Shown here piece after piece: positions 1 through 7,896 of a DNA stretch of 21,841 bases. The translations under genes and the position numbers were made by a program. The notes below the pieces were generated by a model. The model made no database searches and was not told where the DNA came from. It saw nothing but the letters and a program-made list of their open reading frames with translations. The stretch is from Solibacillus silvestris_B (lineage in GTDB: Bacteria; Bacillota; Bacilli; Bacillales_A; Planococcaceae): NCBI RefSeq assembly GCF_051967575.1, contig NZ_JBQCJW010000045.1:1-21841 (forward strand). The letters run 5' to 3'. Positions within the stretch are counted from its first letter, which is position 1. Every line of letters starts with the position of its first letter.

Positions 1-3
1 ATC

Positions 4-47
4 AAAGCCCCTGAAATTTTACTGTTCGTAAAATTTCAGGGGCTTTT
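4..47. terminator. Bidirectional intrinsic terminator
   Basis: A nearly perfect 19-bp inverted repeat (4-22 against 28-46) with a 5-nt loop has G+C-rich bases near the base of the stem and A/T runs on both sides. It can terminate transcription coming from left of the window on the plus strand and transcripts leaving rodA on the minus strand. No other terminator is visible between it and rodA. Confidence 0.85.
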
Positions 48-269
48 CAGTTAGAGGTTGGGTTTTGTCCCAATCTCCTATTTTCATAAGAAGCAATATA
101 GAGAGGATATCCAGTAAGGAATCCCCAAAAGCCCGAAGCAAACGAGTATATTATTTTCATGATTCATACACCGAAATTCTGACCCCAACAAAATAAACTG
201 CTATAAACAAGAAGGGTGTCAAGAAAAGTACCGATACAATCGATCTTTTCCGACAACCCCTTTCCTTTT

Positions 270-1460
270 TTACTCATCTTCCGGATCATTCGCTGTAAAC
301 ATATACGTGCGATAATGGAATTTCATACTGTATACGAGACCGATCGCAAGGGCATTACCCATTATCGAGCTCCCTCCATAGCTGATAAACGGCAGAGGGA
401 TACCTGTAATAGGCAGAAGCTGTATCGTCATCCCGATATTTTCAAACACATGGAACGTAATCATCGCGATAACACCAGCACATACATAAGTACAAAACGG
501 ATCTTTCAGCAATAGTGTCGTTCTAGTCAAATGATAAATCAGCAAGAAGTATAGGCAAATGACTGCACTCGCACCGATGAAGCCCCATTCTTCGCCGATA
601 ACGGAAAAAATAAAGTCTGTATGGTTTTCCGCAACATATACTTCACGTCCCATGAACCCTTTGCCGAAAATTTCGCCGGAGCCGATCGCGTTAAGGGAAG
701 TAATTAAATGATAGCCGTCTGAAGTAGCATAAGAATACGGGTCCAGCCAAGAATAAATACGTGCAAATTGATAAGGCTTGAATCCGAATGTCTCTTCAAG
801 AAAATTCTGCATGTACAGCGCCATCCACAATAACGAGCCGCCAACGACCGCAACGCCGCCGATCAGCGGTAAAATGATTTTCCAAGTGACGCCTGCCACG
901 ATGACAAGTGCTGCAGTAATGGCGATGAATACAAGGCCCGAACCTAAATCCGGCTGAAGCATAATTAAGCCAAGCGGCACTATTAATGTTAAGCCGATTT
1001 TGCCGAGTAATATCATATCGGACTTAATTGTTTTAATCTGGTATTTTTCATTATGCTTACTTATTAAATATGCGGCAGCTAATATGAAAAATGTTTTCAT
1101 GAATTCCGCAGGTTGAATACTTCCGATCGGTGTATTGAACCAACTTTGCGCACCATTCCGTTCGATTGTAATCTTTGTCGATATAGGAATGGCTACAACT
1201 GCAACGAGCAGCAATAGGCCTAAACTATACAGGGGCCATGCCAGTTTTTTGTACTGGTCAGGGTCGAAGTACATGACAAACGCAACAATAAAGGCAAAAA
1301 TCGCATAGTTAAGAATTTGTCTCGGGACGAAATTTGTGCCGTATTGCCCGGATGTCTGCGCGGAAGCGATGGCCAGTAAGCTTACACCGAAAAATAAAAT
1401 TAAAATAAGTGTAAGCGGCCAGTCGAACCGTTTATTGAAATTGTAATTGTTTGTATCCAT
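270..1460 (-). CDS. rodA: RodA, SEDS-family peptidoglycan glycosyltransferase
   Basis: This is a 396-residue polytopic membrane protein of the FtsW/RodA/SpoVE (SEDS) family. It polymerises lipid II into glycan strands during cell elongation together with a class B penicillin-binding protein. About ten hydrophobic segments are visible. Family landmarks are W107 (QSWF), E119 (QPAEF), the QPDLGSG block near 169-175, D282 in NHTDFIFS, and the C-terminal PLPFISYGGSS. W107 and D282 match the essential Trp and Asp of B. subtilis RodA, as I recall them. Length is normal for RodA. The ATG start has an AAGGTGA ribosome binding site. The gene runs divergently from the next gene. FtsW or SpoVE is the alternative, but the short N-terminus and the HTDFIFSVIGEEWGF context fit RodA better. 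Confidence 0.9.
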   Translation of the reverse strand: MDTNNYNFNKRFDWPLTLILILFFGVSLLAIASAQTSGQYGTNFVPRQILNYAIFAFIVAFVMYFDPDQYKKLAWPLYSLGLLLLVAVVAIPISTKITIERNGAQSWFNTPIGSIQPAEFMKTFFILAAAYLISKHNEKYQIKTIKSDMILLGKIGLTLIVPLGLIMLQPDLGSGLVFIAITAALVIVAGVTWKIILPLIGGVAVVGGSLLWMALYMQNFLEETFGFKPYQFARIYSWLDPYSYATSDGYHLITSLNAIGSGEIFGKGFMGREVYVAENHTDFIFSVIGEEWGFIGASAVICLYFLLIYHLTRTTLLLKDPFCTYVCAGVIAMITFHVFENIGMTIQLLPITGIPLPFISYGGSSIMGNALAIGLVYSMKFHYRTYMFTANDPEDE

Positions 1461-1756
1461 TCATTTCACCTTAAATTATTAAATTTAACCCAAAAAAGGG
1501 CTAGAAGATACCAACAAATTGAAGGTTCTTTTATTGCGGGATTAATTTTTGGAAACGTAAAAATTACCGAATATGGAAAGTGTTTCACATAAAATACAGT
1601 AATGTTTTAAGCTTTATTAACTTTATCATATTCTTTGAAAAATTACTTTAGTAACCTCAATTTAAAAGATGGACGAAACATAAGAGAAAATGTTTCAAAT
1701 TTGAATAAGAAGTCATATAATAATCATATTATTCATGTTAAAGGGGCGTGCAAGTC
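1461..1756. other. Divergent intergenic region, AT-rich
   Basis: This gap separates the divergent rodA and the unrecognised gene at 1757. It is strongly AT-rich and must hold promoters for both. One plus-strand sigma-A-like promoter is visible (1693-1721). On the minus strand only weak candidates are seen. No RNA gene or convincing small ORF was found. Confidence 0.5.
1693..1721 (+). promoter_or_regulatory. Candidate sigma-A promoter for the gene at 1757
   Basis: A TTTCAA -35 element (1693-1698) lies 17 nt from a perfect TATAAT -10 (1716-1721). Transcription would begin about 30 nt before the start codon. The -35 is weak, so this is moderately supported. Confidence 0.45.
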
Positions 1757-2506
1757 GTGGCGAAGAAAATGAAATCTGCAGAAGATTTTATGCATCATTT
1801 ATATATCCATATGAACGATGTCGAACATTTTGTAATTTATAGTGGGCTTACATTGAAGGAATTCATAGCTTCAGTGGAACCAGTAAAAAATGTTTTGCTA
1901 TTAAAGCACGCATACGAGAACGGCTCTTTTAATATGCATACACAATTTGATTTTGTGACGAATGAAGAGATGCGTGATTTTATAAAAAAGGAAAGTGACT
2001 TAAAGCGTGATTTATGCTGGGTAGACTTTGCGACAGAGAAAAATGTCAATGCATTAACACCATTGGAACAAGCGGAGCTGCTTTATTTAAGTCATAAGCG
2101 TGAACCGCTGGCTACGCCTTTTTTTAGTAAATTGCAAAATCGTTACGCCTATTATTCATCTGCGGCAGACAAAATGACGAAAGTATATTATCGTTTTATA
2201 GGCGATTCTGAAATACTCGTATCGAATTTGTTCAATCAAATGATAAGGGAAAAAGAAGGTATAGGGAGCTTTTGGCGACGAAAGAGCAAAAATAATTCCC
2301 CGATGATGGATCCTTCGACATTAAGGTCATATAGATCATTTGCAAAGGAAGGCGCATTACTCTCATTATATAAATTAGATAAGCCAAACTCCCATTATGC
2401 AGTCGAAATTCGGGTGTTGAGCGATTATGATTACCCGGATGAAGTTTGGGACGATTTAGATGAAATATTGAAACAAGGCTATGATGAATTAATACAAATT
2501 AGTTAG
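1757..2506 (+). CDS. Uncharacterised soluble protein, unrecognised family
   Basis: I do not recognise this family. It is a protein of about 249 residues with no signal peptide and no membrane segment. It is rich in acidic, basic and aromatic residues, with an acidic C-terminal part (SDYDYPDEVWDDLDEIL). A Lys/Arg/Ser/Asn-rich stretch (WRRKSKNNS) in the second half looks like a linker or loop. Two in-frame GTG codons (1748, 1757) and an ATG (1769) are possible starts. The GGGG ribosome binding site at 1743-1746 sits too close to 1748 but about 10 nt from 1757, so I chose 1757. It has its own promoter and a terminator directly at its stop codon, so it is probably monocistronic. Its position between rodA and ddl hints at, but does not show, a cell-envelope link. 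Confidence 0.75.
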   Translation: MAKKMKSAEDFMHHLYIHMNDVEHFVIYSGLTLKEFIASVEPVKNVLLLKHAYENGSFNMHTQFDFVTNEEMRDFIKKESDLKRDLCWVDFATEKNVNALTPLEQAELLYLSHKREPLATPFFSKLQNRYAYYSSAADKMTKVYYRFIGDSEILVSNLFNQMIREKEGIGSFWRRKSKNNSPMMDPSTLRSYRSFAKEGALLSLYKLDKPNSHYAVEIRVLSDYDYPDEVWDDLDEILKQGYDELIQIS

Positions 2507-2539
2507 CACTCACAGCGAATCGGGCGGTGAGTGTTTTTT
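2507..2539 (+). terminator. Intrinsic terminator
   Basis: CACTCAC (2507-2513) pairs with GTGAGTG (2527-2533), followed by a run of T. The stem begins at the base after the TAG stop codon of the preceding gene and separates it from ddl. Confidence 0.75.
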
Positions 2540-2558
2540 ATGACGAATGCCGAAACGA

Positions 2559-2597
2559 TTCCAAGGAATAAGGGATTCGTGATAAACTAACGTTAGT
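2559..2597 (+). promoter_or_regulatory. Candidate ddl promoter with a 12-nt palindrome
   Basis: A TTCCAA -35-like element (2559-2564) is followed after 18 nt by TAAACT (2583-2588) preceded by TG in the extended -10 position. A perfect 12-nt palindrome, ACTAACGTTAGT (2586-2597), overlaps the -10 and runs to just before the ribosome binding site. It could be an operator. The promoter match is modest. Confidence 0.35.
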
Positions 2598-2616
2598 GAA
2601 AACTGGAGGTCAAAAA

Positions 2617-3690
2617 ATGAAAAAAAGAATCGGTTTATTATATGGTGGCAAGTCTGCCGAGCATGAAGTATCGCTTTCTACCGCGAAGGCAGTAACACAG
2701 GCATTGGATTTTAATGAGTTTGACATTTATCCGATTTTTATTACTTTAAATGGCGAATGGCGTGTTGGACCTCAATTAACAGAACCCGCTCAAACAATTG
2801 AACAATTACAATTTACAATAACTTCAGCGCAATCTGAAAATAATATTACACAATTTATCACTGCACATATGGAAAATCCATTCGATGTCATTTTCCCTCT
2901 TTTGCACGGCACGAATGGCGAAGACGGAACAGTACAAGGCTTTTTGGAAGTTTTGAATGTCCCGTACGTAGGGAATGGTGTCCTCAGCTCCGCAGCGGGA
3001 ATGGATAAGGTTGTCATGAAGCAGCTATTTGAGATGGCGAACTTGCCGCAAGTCCCATATGAATATTTTATCCGCAGCGAATGGGAACGCCAGAAGGAAA
3101 CATTAGTGAAAAAATGTGAACAAACACTCGGCTACCCTATGTTTGTAAAACCGGCCAACTTAGGCTCCAGTGTGGGGATCAGTAAAGCTGCGAATGCTGG
3201 CGAATTGGAAAAGGCCGTGCAGTTTGCATTGCAATACGACCGCAAAATCGTCATAGAACAAGGCATCGATGCACGCGAAATTGAGCTTGCTGTTTTAGGG
3301 AATGATACACCTGCCGTTTCAGTGGCAGGGGAGATTAAGCCGATGACAGAGTTTTATGATTATGATTCGAAATATAAGGATGGCTCGACCGCATTGATTA
3401 TTCCTGCGCCTTTAGATGAAAATGTGTACGCCCATTTAGTTGAGATGGCGAAAAAGGCCTTTAAAGCAATCGATGGAGCCGGTTTAGTGCGTGCCGATTT
3501 CTTTGTGACGAAAAACAATGAAATGTTCATCAATGAAGTAAATACGATGCCAGGCTTCACACCTGTCAGTATGTACCCGTTGTTGTGGCAGCATACAAAT
3601 GTAACATATCCTCAGCTAATTAAGGAGCTTATTGACCTGGCTTTGGAGCGCCATACAGAAAAGCAGCAGCTTCAATACAATAGAGATTGA
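2617..3690 (+). CDS. ddl: D-alanine--D-alanine ligase
   Basis: This cytoplasmic ATP-grasp ligase joins two D-alanines using ATP to make the D-Ala-D-Ala end of the peptidoglycan stem. The 357-residue length is typical. Landmarks are the N-terminal GGKSAEHEVS with E15, LHGTNGEDGT (97-105), the lysine in MFVKPANLG (K178), the Gly/Ser loop GSSVGISK (183-190), the omega-loop region around YDYDSKY (247-253), D294, and the Mg-binding E307/N309 in NEVNTMPGF. The Tyr-rich omega loop fits a normal D-Ala-D-Ala rather than a D-Ala-D-Lac enzyme, though this is inference. I chose ATG 2617 because GGAGG lies 7 nt upstream; an in-frame GTG at 2596 has no such site. murF follows after 12 nt, so the two form an operon for consecutive steps of precursor synthesis. 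Confidence 0.95.
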   Translation: MKKRIGLLYGGKSAEHEVSLSTAKAVTQALDFNEFDIYPIFITLNGEWRVGPQLTEPAQTIEQLQFTITSAQSENNITQFITAHMENPFDVIFPLLHGTNGEDGTVQGFLEVLNVPYVGNGVLSSAAGMDKVVMKQLFEMANLPQVPYEYFIRSEWERQKETLVKKCEQTLGYPMFVKPANLGSSVGISKAANAGELEKAVQFALQYDRKIVIEQGIDAREIELAVLGNDTPAVSVAGEIKPMTEFYDYDSKYKDGSTALIIPAPLDENVYAHLVEMAKKAFKAIDGAGLVRADFFVTKNNEMFINEVNTMPGFTPVSMYPLLWQHTNVTYPQLIKELIDLALERHTEKQQLQYNRD

Positions 3691-3702
3691 GTGGGATAAA
3701 CA

Positions 3703-5073
3703 GTGAAGAAAAATTTACAGCAACTTGCAGCCTGGTTAACGATAGAGAATCAATCATTTCCTGAAACGGTTGTCACAGGCATTTCCATTGATACACGTAC
3801 AATTGCGCAAGGGGATTTGTTTATTCCTTTTCGCGGGGAGGCGGTAAATGGTCATCGATTCGTCGAGCAGGCATTCGAAAAAGGGGCAGCCGCTTCTTTA
3901 TGGATGAACGACGAGCCGAATCCCCCGGAGCATTTGCCATTGATTTTTGTGGATGATCCGGAACGGACGCTTCAGAAAATGGCGGAGTGTTACCGCAATG
4001 AGCATAAAGCGACATTCATCGGCATTACAGGATCGAATGGGAAAACGTCGTCAAAGGATATTTTGGCGGGGGCCCTTTCCCCATATTTTAAAGTGCAGAA
4101 AACAATCGGCAATTTTAACAACCAGCTCGGTTTGCCGATTACAATATTGCAATTGGATGAAGACACTGAAATCTCGGTTTTGGAAATGGGCATGAGCGGC
4201 TATGGCGAAATTGAATTTTTAACTAAATTAGCCCGACCGCACTATGCGATCATTACAAATATCGGCGAGGCGCATATGCAGGATTTAGGTTCACGTGAAG
4301 GGATTGCAAAGGCAAAGTTCGAAATTGTTGAAGGCTTGTCGGAGGAAGGCGTGCTTTTCTTTGACGGTGATGAGCCTTTGCTGCAAAGTTTAGTGGCCCA
4401 AACACCCCATTTGACCACACAGTCATTTGGCTTTACAGCACCGCAAAACCTTGTTGCCTCGAATATTGTTGCAACGGCCCAAGGAAGCAGCTTTCATGTA
4501 GATGGATTAATCGAAGGAGACTTCTTTATTTCCGTGTTAGGCGAGCACCAAGTGAAAAATACATTAAATGCGATGCTCGTAAGCAAAGCATTAGGTTTAA
4601 CGGATGAACAAATACGCAACGCATTAAGGCAAGTTGTGTTGACACATATGCGCATGCAGCTTATCCCGATTGGCGAGCTGTTATTTATCAATGATGCATA
4701 CAATGCCGCTCCGACATCGATGCATGCAGCAATTCAATTTGTCGGGAAAACGACGATTCGACAAGAAAAATGGCTTGTGCTTGGCGATATGCTGGAATTA
4801 GGAAATGACGAGCAGCAAATGCATGAAGAGATCGCGGACCATATCCACCATGAGAAAATCAGCTATGTATGCTTGTATGGCCCGCGCATGAGATGGCTGT
4901 ACGAAAAGCTGCGATCCACATTCGATGCGGCTCATCTAATCTATTCCGAGCAAGAGTACGCACCGATTATTGAAAAGATCCGTTCAAATGCAACGGGAGA
5001 GTCCATTATTTTGCTGAAAGGCTCCCGCGGCATGCAGCTGGAAAAAATTATACACGCAATCGAGTTAGCCTAG
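3703..5073 (+). CDS. murF: UDP-MurNAc-tripeptide--D-Ala-D-Ala ligase
   Basis: MurF adds the D-Ala-D-Ala made by Ddl to UDP-MurNAc-tripeptide in the cytoplasm, completing the soluble precursor. The 456-residue protein shows the three-domain Mur ligase layout: an N-terminal UDP-binding part with GISIDTRTIAQGDLFIPFRGE (given here only as a landmark, residues about 26-46), the ATP loop GITGSNGKTS (107-116), the central NIGEAHMQDLGS metal/carbamoyl-lysine region, and the C-terminal NDAYNAAPTSM and LLKGSRGMQLE blocks. Length matches known MurF proteins. The start is GTG 3703, 12 nt after ddl, with only a weak GTGGGA ribosome binding site, so translation may be coupled to ddl. An intrinsic terminator overlaps the stop codon. 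Confidence 0.95.
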   Translation: MKKNLQQLAAWLTIENQSFPETVVTGISIDTRTIAQGDLFIPFRGEAVNGHRFVEQAFEKGAAASLWMNDEPNPPEHLPLIFVDDPERTLQKMAECYRNEHKATFIGITGSNGKTSSKDILAGALSPYFKVQKTIGNFNNQLGLPITILQLDEDTEISVLEMGMSGYGEIEFLTKLARPHYAIITNIGEAHMQDLGSREGIAKAKFEIVEGLSEEGVLFFDGDEPLLQSLVAQTPHLTTQSFGFTAPQNLVASNIVATAQGSSFHVDGLIEGDFFISVLGEHQVKNTLNAMLVSKALGLTDEQIRNALRQVVLTHMRMQLIPIGELLFINDAYNAAPTSMHAAIQFVGKTTIRQEKWLVLGDMLELGNDEQQMHEEIADHIHHEKISYVCLYGPRMRWLYEKLRSTFDAAHLIYSEQEYAPIIEKIRSNATGESIILLKGSRGMQLEKIIHAIELA

Positions 5074-5091
5074 CGCTAGCTCGATTTTTTT
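5060..5091 (+). terminator. Intrinsic terminator overlapping the murF stop
   Basis: A 10-bp stem (5060-5069 against 5075-5084, one G-T pair) with a 5-nt loop is followed by seven T. The left arm lies in the last codons of murF and the stop codon lies in the loop, so the terminator is embedded in the coding end. Confidence 0.85.
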
Positions 5092-5240
5092 GAAATTAAA
5101 TTATTCCTTATAGGCAATTTTTAAATGATGAAAGAAAGGCTGGAAATTATATGCTTATCATAAGAAAGCGCAGAAACTTTTTTCCTGATTGATAGTCGCT
5201 TATTATATTTATTACAACATGGATGGAAGCAGGTGATTTT

Positions 5241-5933
5241 ATGAAGACAGGCATACTTTTTTTACATGGATTTTCGGGCGGACCGTATGAAGTACAGCCT
5301 TTTGCGCATTATATAGAGCAACGAATAGATTGGGTAATAAGTATGCCGACATTTTCAGGTCATGGTGATGCAGAGCATTTGGCGATGAAAGGCTATAAAG
5401 CAGAACACTGGATGATGGAAGCGGAAATCGCATATCGCCGTTTGAAAAAACAAGTAGATGAAGTGATTGTCGTCGGTTTTTCGATGGGCGGTGTTATTGC
5501 GATGTATTTATCAATCCGCTATCAGGTGAAAAAGCTGGTGCTTTTAAGTGCTGCAGCAAAGTATGTAAGCCCGGTGCAATTAGTAAAGGATGTTCGGGCG
5601 ATGGCTCAAGATATGGTGCATAAAAAGCTAGAGGAAAATGAATTGTTTGCACGTTATAAATTTAAATTCAAAAATGTGCCTTTAACAGCGACGGTCGAAT
5701 TCATGAAAGTCGTGAAAAAAACGGAACCATATATAAAAAACATCCAGTGCCCAACCTATATCGTGCAAGGCAAGCTTGATGGGATTGTGCCAAGTGCAAC
5801 TGCCCACCATTTATATGAACAAATTCAGTCACAGCAAAAGCAAATGTATATTTCAGATTGTGGAAAGCATCATATTTGTTACAGTGATGATTGTGAACAA
5901 TGGTTTGATAAAGTATTCCAGTTCTTATTGTAA
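5241..5933 (+). CDS. Alpha/beta hydrolase, carboxylesterase/monoacylglycerol lipase type
   Basis: This is a 230-residue cytoplasmic alpha/beta hydrolase resembling small Bacillales carboxylesterases of the Est30 kind. HGFSGG (10-15) forms the oxyanion region, GFSMGG carries the nucleophile S81, D180 in GKLDGIVP is the likely acid, and H210 or H211 in GKHHICY the base. A short cap region lies between about 105 and 160. Substrate cannot be read from sequence; short acyl esters or monoacylglycerol are typical for the group. ATG 5241 is preferred over in-frame ATG 5223 because AGGTGAT (5231-5237) fits only the former. The gene has terminators on both sides and appears monocistronic. B. subtilis has murF directly followed by cshA, so this gene is an insertion relative to that order. 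Confidence 0.85.
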   Translation: MKTGILFLHGFSGGPYEVQPFAHYIEQRIDWVISMPTFSGHGDAEHLAMKGYKAEHWMMEAEIAYRRLKKQVDEVIVVGFSMGGVIAMYLSIRYQVKKLVLLSAAAKYVSPVQLVKDVRAMAQDMVHKKLEENELFARYKFKFKNVPLTATVEFMKVVKKTEPYIKNIQCPTYIVQGKLDGIVPSATAHHLYEQIQSQQKQMYISDCGKHHICYSDDCEQWFDKVFQFLL

Positions 5934-6031
5934 AAGCGAAATGTCAGACTATTTCGATACAAGCATTATCATTGCATACCGTTACAACCCATGTTAGACT
6001 AGTAAAAGCAATGGATACATTTTGTGCGAAG

Positions 6032-6068
6032 ACTCTTCAGACTTTTTTGATGAAGAGTGCTTTTTTTT
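6032..6068 (+). terminator. Intrinsic terminator after the hydrolase gene
   Basis: ACTCTTCA (6032-6039) pairs perfectly with TGAAGAGT (6051-6058), followed by GC and eight T. Confidence 0.8.
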
Positions 6069-6167
6069 GATAAACGGTTTTATTCTATTTTTTGCAAGAG
6101 CATAACAAATAAGAAACGGTAGAATTGAACCGCTCGGCAATGACCGGGCTTTCCTTTTCATATAAGA

Positions 6168-6198
6168 GACTCTGCAAATGAAGCAGAGAGAATTTTTT
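6168..6198 (+). terminator. Possible attenuator hairpin in the cshA leader
   Basis: A 6-bp stem CTCTGC/GCAGAG with a 7-nt loop is followed closely by a run of six T. It lies about 105 nt before the cshA start. It may be a weak terminator of an upstream transcript or a conditional attenuator; sequence alone cannot decide. Confidence 0.4.
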
Positions 6199-6303
6199 AA
6201 GTAACGGAAACGTTCCACATACAATGGCTCGAAAATTTGCCGCCATTTCATCTGAAAATGTAACCATTTGTCAACTTATACAGGAAAAAGGAGATTGAAG
6301 AGT

Positions 6304-7845
6304 TTGACAAATTTTTCAGAATTAAACATTAGTGAATCAACATTACGCTCTATTAAGCGTATGGGATTTGAAGAAGCAACACCAATACAGGAAGGTACGA
6401 TTACGTTTGCAATGGATGGCCGCGATGTTTTAGGCCAAGCGCAAACAGGTACAGGGAAAACAGCTGCATTTGGTATTCCTTTAATCGAGAAAATCGACCC
6501 GAAAAACCCGAATATCCAAGCTTTAGTTATCGCTCCGACTCGTGAATTAGCAATCCAAGTTTCAGAAGAACTTTATAAATTAGGATATGACAAACGCGTA
6601 AAATTATTATCGGTTTATGGTGGTCAGGAGATCGGCCGTCAAATCCGCGCATTAAAAAACAAACCGCAAATTATCGTAGGTACACCTGGTCGTATTCAAG
6701 ACCATATTAACCGTCGTACATTACGTTTAGACGAAGTGCAAACTTTAGTTTTAGACGAAGCGGATGAAATGTTAAACATGGGCTTCATCGATGACATTAA
6801 TGCAATTTTAGAAAACGTGCCATCGACTCGCCAAACATTACTATTCTCGGCGACAATGCCTCCAGCAATCCGTAAAATTGCAGAGACATTCATGAAAGAT
6901 CCTGAAATCGTAAAAATTAAAGCGAAAGAATTAACAATGGAAAACATTGAGCAATTCTTCGTAAAAGCGACTGAACGCGAAAAATTCGATGCATTATCTC
7001 GTTTATTAGATGTTCAAAAGCCGGAGTTAGCGATTATTTTCGGTCGTACAAAGCGTCGTGTTGATGAATTATCACAAGCTTTAGGTTTACGCGGCTTCCT
7101 GGCAGAAGGTATTCACGGCGACCTTTCACAAGCAAAACGTCTTTCTGTATTACGTCAATTTAAAGAAAATAAAATTGACATCTTAATCGCAACAGACGTA
7201 GCAGCTCGTGGTTTGGATATTTCAGGTGTAACACATGTTTATAACTTTGACATTCCACAAGATCCGGAATCGTATGTTCACCGTATCGGTCGTACAGGAC
7301 GTGCTGGTAAATCAGGTGTTGCGGTAACATTCGTAACGCCACGTGAAATGGGTTATTTACGCATTGTTGAAGAAACAACGAAAAAGCGTATGACTCCTTT
7401 ACGTCCGCCAACATCTGAAGAAGCATTGGCAGGCTTACAGGAAGATGCGATGCAATCATTAGTGGAATTAGTGCAAAACAATGATTTAGGCAACTACCGT
7501 GAATTAGCGGCTCAATTATTGGAAAACAATGATGCACTTGATTTAGTGGCAGCAGCACTTAAATCGATTACAAAAGAGCCTGACGCTACACCTGTATCAT
7601 TGTCAGAAGAGCGTCCATTGCCGATGCGCCGTGAACGCTCACATGGCGGCGGCAACCGTGGCCGCGGCAATAATGACCGCAACCGTGGCGGAAGCCGCAG
7701 TGGTGACCGACGCGGAGGAGATCGCCGTCGTGAAGGTGGCGGTGGAAACCGCAGCGGAGAACGCCGTGATGGAGGTCGTCGTGATGGAGGAGGCCGTCGC
7801 GAAGGTTCTCGTGATCGTCGCCCTCGTCAACGTCGCGAAGATTAA
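6304..7845 (+). CDS. cshA: DEAD-box RNA helicase CshA
   Basis: This ATP-dependent RNA helicase is the CshA type, which in Bacillales works in RNA decay, ribosome assembly and cold adaptation. The 513-residue protein shows all helicase motifs: GFEEATPIQ (Q motif), AQTGTGKT (46-53), PTREL (88-92), DEAD (151-154), SAT (183-185), IIFGRT (about 244-249), ATDVAARGLD (296-305) and HRIGRTGR (326-333). The last roughly 75 residues are a basic, Arg/Gly-rich, low-complexity tail expected to bind RNA. The start is most likely TTG 6304, about 10 nt after AAAAAGGAGA; TTG codons at 6268 and 6295 are in frame but fit worse. A strong terminator follows. Codons for the tail are more GC-rich, as expected from Arg/Gly content. 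Confidence 0.93.
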   Translation: MTNFSELNISESTLRSIKRMGFEEATPIQEGTITFAMDGRDVLGQAQTGTGKTAAFGIPLIEKIDPKNPNIQALVIAPTRELAIQVSEELYKLGYDKRVKLLSVYGGQEIGRQIRALKNKPQIIVGTPGRIQDHINRRTLRLDEVQTLVLDEADEMLNMGFIDDINAILENVPSTRQTLLFSATMPPAIRKIAETFMKDPEIVKIKAKELTMENIEQFFVKATEREKFDALSRLLDVQKPELAIIFGRTKRRVDELSQALGLRGFLAEGIHGDLSQAKRLSVLRQFKENKIDILIATDVAARGLDISGVTHVYNFDIPQDPESYVHRIGRTGRAGKSGVAVTFVTPREMGYLRIVEETTKKRMTPLRPPTSEEALAGLQEDAMQSLVELVQNNDLGNYRELAAQLLENNDALDLVAAALKSITKEPDATPVSLSEERPLPMRRERSHGGGNRGRGNNDRNRGGSRSGDRRGGDRRREGGGGNRSGERRDGGRRDGGGRREGSRDRRPRQRRED

Positions 7846-7857
7846 TAATACCCAAAC

Positions 7858-7896
7858 AAAGCACATCAACGAATTTTCTTGTTGGTGTGCTTTTTT
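7858..7896 (+). terminator. Intrinsic terminator after cshA
   Basis: AAAGCACATCAAC (7858-7870) pairs with GTTGGTGTGC plus T (7881-7893) around a 10-nt loop, and a run of six T follows the stem. Confidence 0.9.

Larger units (their letters stand above)
5934..6303. other. Intergenic region and probable cshA leader with hairpins
   Basis: After the hydrolase terminator (6032-6068) this gap holds about 235 nt before cshA. CTCTGC (6170-6175) pairs with GCAGAG (6183-6188) followed by a T run (6193-6198), which looks like a weak terminator or attenuator. A short inverted repeat GGAAACGTTCC lies at about 6206-6216. No promoter with both elements was convincing. No RNA family was recognised. Confidence 0.5.

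Noticed and set aside
6200..6220. GGAAACGTTCC in the cshA leader as a catabolite-repression (cre) site
   Set aside because: Only the central bases fit the cre consensus; outer positions do not match, and cshA is not an expected target.
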